NCBI GenBank assembly: GCA_002727235.1
Contig: PBWL01000046.1
Span: 1 to 5,593 of the forward strand
From: Acidimicrobiaceae bacterium
GTDB lineage: Bacteria; Actinomycetota; Acidimicrobiia; Acidimicrobiales; Ilumatobacteraceae
Length of the DNA: 5,593 nucleotides
Reading direction: 5' to 3'
In this document: piece by piece, positions 1-5,593 of the stretch
Numbering within the stretch: the first letter of the stretch is position 1
Layout of the letters: each line of letters begins with the position of its first letter
Translations under genes and position numbers: made by a program
Notes under the pieces: generated by a model
The model's database searches: none
What the model saw: only the letters and a program-made list of their open reading frames with translations
What the model was told of the DNA's origin: nothing

Positions 1-333
1 CTCTCGCCTCGGCCAGTGCTATTGCTCACCGTGACCGAGTTCCGGCAAAGCCGAAAAGATGTAAACGACATCATCCGCGACGTCGGTGCGCAGAACACGA
101 ATGTTCAGATTCTTGACTGGGCGCGCATCACCGCCGCCGAGCCGGGCTTATTGAATGCAGACGGGCTTCATCTCTCAACTGCAGGGAAGAACCGGATCAC
201 CACAGAGATCGCTCTCGCACTTGGCACTGCGCCCACGTTGGTCACCGACGGCGAGGGTGACTGTTTGCCCACATTGTTTATCGAAGATGAAACACAAGCT
301 GCTCAAGAAGCGGCTGAGCAATCCTCGGGCTGA
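1..333 (+). CDS. SGNH/GDSL-type hydrolase domain protein, C-terminal fragment (5' end outside window)
   Basis: The frame is open from base 1 to a TGA at 331-333, giving 110 residues. A GTG at 16 is in frame, but the residues before it continue the fold, so the true start almost certainly lies upstream. The fragment begins with a hydrophobic strand (LLLTVTEF) and an Asn/Asp-containing helix. A second strand (VQILDW) follows, then ADGLHLSTAGKNRI, which matches SGNH block V: Asp54 (bases 160-162) and His57 (169-171) would be the catalytic Asp-x-x-His pair. A Glu/Ala-rich acidic tail of about 30 residues follows. The Ser, Gly and Asn blocks lie outside the window. This strand-helix-strand-DGxH layout is common both in free-standing lipases/esterases and in the periplasmic SGNH domain fused to acyltransferase-3 membrane proteins that O-acetylate cell-surface glycans. 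The fragment cannot separate these; the second is my mild preference. It lies 19 bases upstream of the ABC-F gene on the same strand. Confidence 0.75.
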   Translation, partial: LSPRPVLLLTVTEFRQSRKDVNDIIRDVGAQNTNVQILDWARITAAEPGLLNADGLHLSTAGKNRITTEIALALGTAPTLVTDGEGDCLPTLFIEDETQAAQEAAEQSSG

Positions 334-352
334 CTGCTCGTAGCCTGTCAGG

Positions 353-1969
353 GTGCTGCAGGCCCGAAACCTTTCCGTCGAAGTTGGCGGACGACACGTT
401 GTTGAGGGAGCAACCTTCACGGTTTCACCCCGCGACAAGGTCGGCATTGTTGGCCGAAACGGTGCCGGGAAAACGTCATTGTTCAAGGTGTTAGGTGGCG
501 AAGCGGAAGCAACTCAGGGTTTGGTGGTCCGCAAAGGAGGCTTCGGATATCTACCTCAGGATCCGAGAATCGGAGGTGTGCACGACTCCCGTCGAGCGAT
601 CACCCATGTGTTATCGGGTCGAGAAATCGACGACCAGATCACGCGAATAGAAAAACTTCGAATCGCAATGGAGGAGTCACCCTCAGACGAGGCTGTCGCC
701 CGGTACTCAAAGGCCGAAGACACGTTTCGCGTCAACGGTGGGTATGCCGCCGAGAGCGAAGCAAGGGCAATTGCCGCCGGGCTGGGCCTTGGTCAAGATC
801 GTATGGAACTCGAGCTCGGGGTGCTGTCAGGTGGTGAGCGCCGCCGCGTTGAACTAGCCCGCATTTTGTTCGCGGGTTCAGATGTGCTGTGTCTCGATGA
901 GCCCACCAACCATTTAGACATCGATGCCAAACAATGGCTTCTGGGCTTTCTTCGGCAATATCGGGGTGCGCTTCTCGTCATTAGTCACGATCTCGAACTC
1001 CTCGATGAGGCGATCACCCGCGTGTTGCATCTCGATCGACCAAACGAGGGGGATACTGGCCATCTCATCGAGTACCGAGGTACGTACACCCAATATGTTT
1101 CGGCCCGGGCTGAGGATGAGCGACGGCAAGCCAAATTGGCTGCGCAGCAAAAGCGTGAGATCGCCCGAATGCAAATGGTTGTCGATCGTTTTGGAGCGAA
1201 GGCGACAAAGGCCGCAATGGCTCGCAACATGGAGAAGCGAATTGCCCGACTGGAATCTGACCGGGTGAATGCTCCCGATAAGGGCCGACGGATCGAAGTG
1301 CGTTTTCCGGAGCCCCCACCGTGCGGCGTCACCGTCGTCACCGTGGCCGAGTTATGTAAGGGGTACGGCGGGCCGTCTGTGTTTGAAGACGTCGGGTTCG
1401 ATCTTGGGCGCGGAGAACGCCTGTTGGTGCTTGGCCTTAACGGGGCAGGCAAAACGACGATGCTGCGCATTTTGGCTGGCGAACTCAGTGCAGACCTTGG
1501 CAACGTCGAGTTTGGCTACCAGGTTGAGGCGGGTTACTACGCGCAAGAACATGACAACCTCGATCCCGACAAAAGCTTGTTGGACAACCTTCGAGGGTCG
1601 GTTCCCTCCGGCGTGGGCCTCACCGAGACTCAGTTGCGGGGCCTACTCGGAATGTTTGGTTTGAGCGGTGACAAGGTGATGCAGACCTCCGGCACGTTGT
1701 CTGGTGGAGAGAAAACCAAGCTTGCACTCGCGATGTTGATGACGGGTCGCAACAACCTGCTGCTCCTCGACGAACCGACGAACAACCTTGATCCTGCGTC
1801 CCGAGAAGCGGTTGGTGATGCGCTCTCTGAGTGGCCAGGAGCGATGATTCTTGTGAGCCATGACACCGAATTCGTCGAGCGCCTTTCTCCGACGAAGGTG
1901 CTGTTGCTTCCTGATGCCGATGTCGACTACTTCAATGACGAGTGGTTAGAACTCGTCGAGTTGTCGTAG
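353..1969 (+). CDS. ABC-F family ATPase (duplicated ATP-binding cassette, ribosome-associated type)
   Basis: This complete 538-residue soluble protein has two ABC domains and no membrane segment. Domain 1 has Walker A GRNGAGKT (34-41), Q-loop Gln69, signature LSGGE (158-162), Walker B with LDEPTNHLD (181-189; catalytic Glu183) and His212 in the H-loop. Domain 2 has GLNGAGKT (361-368), Gln398, LSGGE (449-453), LDEPTNNLD (472-480; Glu474) and His503. Between them, about 240-315, lies a Lys/Arg/Ala-rich helical linker containing RFGAKATKAAMA, the P-site-tRNA-interaction motif of ABC-F proteins. By family knowledge these bind the ribosomal E site, to relieve stalled translation or to protect against ribosome-targeting antibiotics. 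The protein ends about 35 residues after the second H-loop, so the C-terminal coiled coil of Uup is absent. The GTG at 353 is the first possible start after an in-frame stop at 341-343, and the N-terminus aligns with family members. No Shine-Dalgarno sequence precedes it at useful spacing. Subfamily and any drug-resistance role are unresolved. Confidence 0.95.
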   Translation: MLQARNLSVEVGGRHVVEGATFTVSPRDKVGIVGRNGAGKTSLFKVLGGEAEATQGLVVRKGGFGYLPQDPRIGGVHDSRRAITHVLSGREIDDQITRIEKLRIAMEESPSDEAVARYSKAEDTFRVNGGYAAESEARAIAAGLGLGQDRMELELGVLSGGERRRVELARILFAGSDVLCLDEPTNHLDIDAKQWLLGFLRQYRGALLVISHDLELLDEAITRVLHLDRPNEGDTGHLIEYRGTYTQYVSARAEDERRQAKLAAQQKREIARMQMVVDRFGAKATKAAMARNMEKRIARLESDRVNAPDKGRRIEVRFPEPPPCGVTVVTVAELCKGYGGPSVFEDVGFDLGRGERLLVLGLNGAGKTTMLRILAGELSADLGNVEFGYQVEAGYYAQEHDNLDPDKSLLDNLRGSVPSGVGLTETQLRGLLGMFGLSGDKVMQTSGTLSGGEKTKLALAMLMTGRNNLLLLDEPTNNLDPASREAVGDALSEWPGAMILVSHDTEFVERLSPTKVLLLPDADVDYFNDEWLELVELS

Positions 1970-2001
1970 CGAAATGTGGAGGACGATGTGACCTCGTCGA
2001 A

Positions 2002-3669
2002 CTACTTCAAGTTGACGCCGACTGCACGAGTTGCTGCCTCGGCCTTTACCTGCTCAAAGAAATCATTGCCTTTATCATCAACAACGATGAAGGCTGGAAA
2101 GTCTTGAACTTCGATCTTCCAGACGGCTTCCATACCCAGTTCTGGGTATTCGAGAACCTCAACCGAGGTGATGTTGTCTTGAGCGAGTCGGGCAGCAGGG
2201 CCGCCGATTGATCCGAGGTAAAACCCGCCGTGGCTGTTACATGCATCGGTGACCTGTCGTGAGCGATTTCCTTTGGCGAGCATGATGAGCGAACCGCCTG
2301 CGGCTTGGAACTGCTCAACGTATGAGTCCATGCGGCCGGCCGTTGTGGGGCCAAATGACCCTGATGGCATGCCCTCAGGCGTTTTTGCAGGGCCGGCGTA
2401 ATACACGCAGTGATCCTGTAGGTACCGAGGCATCGGTTCGCCGGCATCGAGTCGTTCTTTGATCTTTGCGTGGGCGATATCACGAGCGACAACCATCGGG
2501 CCGCTGAGCATGACGCGAGTTTTGACGGGGTACTCGGAAAGCTCGGCGCGGATTTCAGCCATCGGTCGGTTGAGATCGACGTGAACAACCTCGCTTCCGT
2601 CGAGATCGCTCGCTTTGGTGTCAGGAAGGAAACGAGCGGGGTCGTGCTCAAGCTGTTCAAGAAAGACGCCCTCAGAGGTGATTTTGCCGACCATCTGTCG
2701 GTCTGCCGAGCATGACACCGCCATCGCCACCGGGCAGGATGCGCCGTGGCGTGGAAGTCTCACAATCCGAACGTCGTGGCAAAAGTACTTACCGCCAAAC
2801 TGGGCTCCGATCCCGGTGTTCCGGCTGAGTTCGAGCACTTTTTCTTCAAGGTCGGTGTCGCGAAACCCGTGTCCGAGGGCTGATCCCGAGGTGGGCAGCC
2901 CGTCGAGGTACTTCGCTGAGGCCAGCTTTGCGGTCTCGACTGCAAATTCGGCTGACGTTCCCCCGATCGCAATTGCGAGGTGATAGGGAGGGCATGCGGC
3001 CGTGCCGAGGGACTGCATTTTCTCGTAGATCCATGGCAGCAGGGTTGCCTCGTTGAGCAACGCTTTGGTTTCTTGAAACAGGTAACTCTTGTTTGCGCTT
3101 CCTCCACCTTTCGCCATGAAGAGAAACTTGTAGGCGTCGCCATCGGTTGCGCTGATCTTGATTTCAGCCGGAAGGTTCGTTCCGGTGTTCTTTTCTTCAT
3201 ACATGTCGATCGGTGCCATCTGGCTATAGCGCAAGTTGGCGGTTTGGTAGGTGTCTTGCACCCCCTGAGCGATGGCAACTTCATCGCCGCCACCGGTGAA
3301 CACCATCTGGCCTTTCTTACCTTTGATGATTGCCGTGCCGGTGTCCTGGCACATTGGCAGCACCCCTCCCGCAGCAACCGACGCATTTTTCAGTAGGTCA
3401 AGAGCAACGAACCGATCGTTATCGCTGGCCTCAGGGTCGTCAAGGATTGCCCGAAGTTGTGAGAGGTGAGCAGGCCGGAGAAAGTGAGCGATTTCACGCA
3501 TAGCTTCTGCGGTAAGCGAACGAATCGCCTCGTTGCTGACCTTGAGCATTGTGCCGAGTGGCGTCTCTACTGTCTCAATGCCCTCGGTGGTGAGAAGGCG
3601 ATAATCAGTGGTGTCCTCGCCAAGTGGGAGGAGTTCGGTAAACCAGTCGGGAGAGTTCTCGATTGCCAT
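2002..3669 (-). CDS. fumA: Fumarate hydratase, class I, single-chain [4Fe-4S] type
   Basis: This cytoplasmic citric-acid-cycle enzyme of 555 residues catalyses reversible hydration of fumarate to L-malate; E. coli FumA/FumB are of similar size. The N-terminal domain holds Cys107 (MCQDTGT), Cys226 (AACPPYH) and Cys320 (AVSCSADRQ). Their spacing of 119 and 94 residues equals that of the cluster ligands 105, 224 and 318 in E. coli FumA. The active-site residues I recall from the Leishmania enzyme also have counterparts: Asp109, His308 (RHGAS), Arg396 (VVARD), Thr442 and Arg446 (GPTTAGR), and Lys466 (AKGNR). The C-terminal beta domain ends with the conserved [16 protein letters not shown] region (478-493). 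Both halves are fused, unlike the two-subunit archaeal and TtdAB-like forms. The ATG at 3669 is preceded by TAAGG with a 7-base spacer. The gene follows the TSUP gene by 25 bases, so co-transcription is likely, and it converges on the ABC-F gene. The [4Fe-4S] cluster implies sensitivity to oxygen or superoxide. The symbol is by homology; fumB would fit equally well. Confidence 0.97.
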   Translation of the reverse strand: MAIENSPDWFTELLPLGEDTTDYRLLTTEGIETVETPLGTMLKVSNEAIRSLTAEAMREIAHFLRPAHLSQLRAILDDPEASDNDRFVALDLLKNASVAAGGVLPMCQDTGTAIIKGKKGQMVFTGGGDEVAIAQGVQDTYQTANLRYSQMAPIDMYEEKNTGTNLPAEIKISATDGDAYKFLFMAKGGGSANKSYLFQETKALLNEATLLPWIYEKMQSLGTAACPPYHLAIAIGGTSAEFAVETAKLASAKYLDGLPTSGSALGHGFRDTDLEEKVLELSRNTGIGAQFGGKYFCHDVRIVRLPRHGASCPVAMAVSCSADRQMVGKITSEGVFLEQLEHDPARFLPDTKASDLDGSEVVHVDLNRPMAEIRAELSEYPVKTRVMLSGPMVVARDIAHAKIKERLDAGEPMPRYLQDHCVYYAGPAKTPEGMPSGSFGPTTAGRMDSYVEQFQAAGGSLIMLAKGNRSRQVTDACNSHGGFYLGSIGGPAARLAQDNITSVEVLEYPELGMEAVWKIEVQDFPAFIVVDDKGNDFFEQVKAEAATRAVGVNLK

Positions 3670-3670
3670 G

Positions 3671-3681
3671 CCCCTACCTTA
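3671..3681 (-). promoter_or_regulatory. Ribosome binding site of the class I fumarase gene
   Basis: Read on the minus strand the bases are TAAGGTAGGGG, followed by C and the ATG. TAAGG (3677-3681) sits 7 bases before the ATG, a standard Shine-Dalgarno spacing. The adjacent AGGGG is too close to act as the main site. It lies inside the 25-base gap after the transporter gene and supports the chosen start. It also means the fumarase can be translated independently of its upstream neighbour. Confidence 0.7.
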
Positions 3682-3694
3682 CGACGGCAACGGT

Positions 3695-4453
3695 TTAGCC
3701 GAGCATTTCGATAGCGGTCTCGATGAGAAGGAAGATCGCCGAGAACGAGCATGTCGTGAGCAGTGCGATGCGCAGTTGGTGCTCTGGGAATCGAGAGGTC
3801 ACCGGTCGAGACAGCGCAAGGCCGACGAGCACTCCAGGTAGCAGCAGGAGGCACAGAGAAATATGGCGCTGATTCACCTCGCCGACGGCAGCGAGCCCGG
3901 AAAACGAGATGATTGAGCCGAGGCCGAAGAACACTGCGAGGGTCGCTCTCGTCGTGGCGGGTTGCTCATGTTGGTACGCGACTGCCAGGGGCGGCCCACC
4001 GATTCCGGCGGTGGTGCCAGAGAATCCAGATGCCATTCCTGCGATAAGGAGGTTTCTCGTGCTCGTCGTTACGTGAAAGCGCGTCGCCGATGCTGCGACC
4101 GCAAGAAGTACTGAGATACCGACGAGCAATTTGACCGTGCCCGATCCGGTAGATGAAATCAGGAGCGCCCCGATGGCAACGCCGGGAAGACGCCCGAATA
4201 ACGCAATTCCGGCGGCTGACCACACAATGTGTTCGTGCTCGCGTCGGGCAACTGCGAAGCTCAACGGCATGACCATCACGATGGTGGTGACCGGCAAGAA
4301 ATCTGGGTCAATGATCGCCAATATGGGAGCGGCGAGCACGGCCATGCCGAGACCGATCGTTGCCTGAACCGCAGCTCCGATACCGATGGTGATGACGGCA
4401 ACCACGGCAAGTGGCCACGCAATACCTGCGATATCAGTGGCGGCGATCAACAT
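3695..4453 (-). CDS. TSUP family (TauE/SafE-like) membrane transporter, substrate unknown
   Basis: This is an integral inner-membrane protein of 252 residues, the usual length for the TSUP (sulfite exporter TauE/SafE) family. Hydrophobic stretches lie near residues 12-26, 32-48, 52-69, 78-100, 108-121, 134-158, 170-190, 196-215 and 227-246, which suggests eight or nine membrane segments. The family's internal repeat signature is visible twice: GAAVQATIGLGMAVLAAPIL (26-45) and GFSGTTAGIGGPPLAV (143-158). Known members move sulfite, sulfoacetate, taurine-derived or other small organic anions; nothing here fixes the substrate or direction. The ATG at 4453 directly follows the TAA of hrpB (TAAATG on the minus strand), and the region before it (GACGACGAC) has no good Shine-Dalgarno sequence. 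Translation is therefore probably coupled to the end of hrpB. The fumarase gene follows 25 bases downstream, and a link to dicarboxylate metabolism is possible but unproven. Confidence 0.9.
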   Translation of the reverse strand: MLIAATDIAGIAWPLAVVAVITIGIGAAVQATIGLGMAVLAAPILAIIDPDFLPVTTIVMVMPLSFAVARREHEHIVWSAAGIALFGRLPGVAIGALLISSTGSGTVKLLVGISVLLAVAASATRFHVTTSTRNLLIAGMASGFSGTTAGIGGPPLAVAYQHEQPATTRATLAVFFGLGSIISFSGLAAVGEVNQRHISLCLLLLPGVLVGLALSRPVTSRFPEHQLRIALLTTCSFSAIFLLIETAIEMLG

Positions 4454-5593
4454 TTAGTCGTCGTCGTTTCCGAGGCGTCCTGGTGTTGCCTTATGGGGGT
4501 GTTCTGGCCAGCGATGTTTTGGGTAGCGACCAGCTAACTCTTTGCGAACATCAGACCATGACCCTCTCCAGAACCCAGGAAGGTCAGATGTGACCTGTAT
4601 CGGACGATCTGCCGGTGAGAGCAATTCAAATGTGATGGGCATGTGCGCAACGGTGGGGTGATCGTCAAGCCCGAACACATCTTGGACTTGAGCTCGAACA
4701 GTTGGTCGTGGTTCGCCGTTGTCATCAAGGTAGGAGATCTCGGTATCGCGGCCGTTTGGTAGTCGGAATACAGCCGGAGCGATGTTGTCGAGCTCTGCGC
4801 CATCGGGCCACGGCAGGCTCGCCCGCAACAGTGTGGCGAGATTGAGTTGATCGATATCGGCTTGGCTTGTTGCGCTCATGAGGTAATCGGTCAGCCAAGA
4901 GTCGACGGTGGTGAGAAGACCGTCGATACTCCAGTCAGGCCATGGTGCTCCAAGCGCGAGATGGCAGAACGTGACGCGTTCTCGGAGGTGCAGCGAGTCC
5001 GAGGTCCATGGAAGTGCAGCCAATCGGGTGGCTCTCAACCGGTCGAGAAGGGCTCCGGTTGTCTCAGGTCCAGGTTCTGGGCGTCGAAGTTGTTCGGTGA
5101 GACGCAGCACACCGAGTCGTCTCTGAACCCGCAAGACGAGATCATTTCTCTCAGAATCCCATTCGAGGGTTGATCGTGTAGTCAGCCCCTGCCCAAGGTG
5201 TTCGAGAGTGTCGATCACCCGTTCTTCTGAAATCGGTGCAGCAAGACGAATACGTGCTCGGTCGCGTCGACCGTCGAGATCGATAGCGATAACGAATTCA
5301 CTGTTACTGAGGGGGTCGCTTTCAGGCATCCAGGCTCCTGAGCCGGAGGTCAATTGAAATTGGCCACGACGGCGCAGGCGGGCGATGCGATCAGGAAATG
5401 CGTGGGCGAGAAGTTCGCCTGCGGTGTCTGGCCGGAGAGCCCCAAGAGAGAAATCGATTCCCGCGCGTCGGGCGAGATCCTCGCTTCGTTGATGCACCCG
5501 GCGGCTTCGTTGACGATCGAATCGCAATGTTGTTCTCGACGGGTCAAGTACGGCTTCAAGGCGTTCCGTGAGATCGGTGGGACGTTCATCAGG
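4454..5593 (-). CDS. hrpB: ATP-dependent helicase HrpB, C-terminal part (5' end outside window)
   Basis: The frame is open from the right edge to TAA at 4454-4456, giving 379 residues. The first in-window start-like codon is a TTG at 5525-5527, but 22 sense codons precede it without a stop, so the gene enters from outside. HrpB proteins are roughly 800 residues, and this is about the C-terminal 45%; the RecA-like motor domains lie off-window. Visible HrpB hallmarks, numbered from the edge, are ELLAHAFPDRIARLR (60-74), the LTSGSGAWMP block (81-90), ARIRLAAPISEE (113-124), a tryptophan-rich middle region, and LPW (260-262). The diagnostic C-terminus is LLSPADRPIQVTSDLPGFW (324-342) followed by GRYPKHRWPE (355-364). 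HrpB is a DEAH-box RNA-helicase-like ATPase whose physiological role is poorly defined in most bacteria. The tail ends in three Asp codons just before the TAA. It is the first visible gene of the probable minus-strand operon, abutting the TSUP start with no spacer. Confidence 0.93.
   Translation of the reverse strand, partial: PDERPTDLTERLEAVLDPSRTTLRFDRQRSRRVHQRSEDLARRAGIDFSLGALRPDTAGELLAHAFPDRIARLRRRGQFQLTSGSGAWMPESDPLSNSEFVIAIDLDGRRDRARIRLAAPISEERVIDTLEHLGQGLTTRSTLEWDSERNDLVLRVQRRLGVLRLTEQLRRPEPGPETTGALLDRLRATRLAALPWTSDSLHLRERVTFCHLALGAPWPDWSIDGLLTTVDSWLTDYLMSATSQADIDQLNLATLLRASLPWPDGAELDNIAPAVFRLPNGRDTEISYLDDNGEPRPTVRAQVQDVFGLDDHPTVAHMPITFELLSPADRPIQVTSDLPGFWRGSWSDVRKELAGRYPKHRWPEHPHKATPGRLGNDDD

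Noticed and set aside
985..1503. A 172-codon open frame antisense to the ABC-F gene
   Set aside because: It lies wholly opposite conserved ABC-F linker and second-domain sequence, its product is Arg/Ser-rich without a recognisable motif, and no ribosome binding site stands out.
1949..2001. Bidirectional terminator between the convergent ABC-F and fumarase genes
   Set aside because: A short AACTC/GAGTT inverted repeat (inside the ABC-F coding end) and a CTCGTCGA direct repeat are present. The stem is only 5-6 base pairs with a tiny loop, and no T-tract follows on either strand.
2333..2342. Perfect 10-base palindrome CGGCCGGCCG
   Set aside because: It sits inside conserved fumarase codons (the TAGRMD region) and is explained by GC-rich codon choice; no second copy or partner site is seen.
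2760..3386. A 208-codon open frame on the minus strand inside the fumarase gene
   Set aside because: It is out of frame with a fully conserved fumarase and its product is Arg/Ser/Pro-rich low-complexity sequence, typical of a shadow frame.
4457..4468. GTC-type trinucleotide repeat at the hrpB 3' end
   Set aside because: It is only three to four units and encodes the Asp tail; too short to call a microsatellite or regulatory repeat.
4454..5527. A self-contained 357-residue gene starting at the TTG at 5527
   Set aside because: The frame continues without a stop to the right edge, and the added residues lead straight into HrpB-like sequence. The protein is a C-terminal HrpB fragment, not a small stand-alone gene.

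Overview
The window is 5,593 bases of dense, moderately GC-rich bacterial chromosome. It holds five protein-coding genes, two of them cut by the window edges, and almost no intergenic space. I see no RNA gene, mobile element, CRISPR array, phage gene or long repeat. GTG starts, short or absent leaders and the composition fit an actinobacterium; a marine or freshwater Acidimicrobiia-like lineage is a guess and not shown by the sequence.

Plus strand, 1-1969: the 3' end of an SGNH/GDSL-type hydrolase gene (1-333) that still carries the catalytic Asp-x-x-His block. After 19 bases comes a complete ABC-F ATPase gene (353-1969) with two intact nucleotide-binding domains joined by the charged linker typical of ribosome-acting ABC-F proteins.

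Minus strand, 2002-5593: three genes read right to left as a probable operon. First is the C-terminal 379 residues of the DEAH-type ATP-dependent helicase HrpB (4454-5593), whose reading frame stays open through the window edge. Its TAA stop directly touches the ATG of a TSUP (TauE/SafE-like) membrane transporter (3695-4453). After a 25-base gap containing a Shine-Dalgarno sequence comes a complete single-chain class I [4Fe-4S] fumarate hydratase (2002-3669), with all three cluster cysteines and the recognised active-site residues in place. The fumarase and ABC-F genes converge across a 32-base gap with no convincing terminator.

Functionally the window mixes housekeeping roles: RNA helicase, citric-acid-cycle enzyme, ribosome-associated ATPase, small-anion transporter and an esterase/acetyltransferase-type domain. 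No shared pathway is evident, and I found no convincing undescribed system. The points worth a second look are modest: the stop/start junction and gene order hrpB-TSUP-fumarase, the unclassified ABC-F protein with a probably leaderless start, and the unknown substrate of the TSUP transporter.
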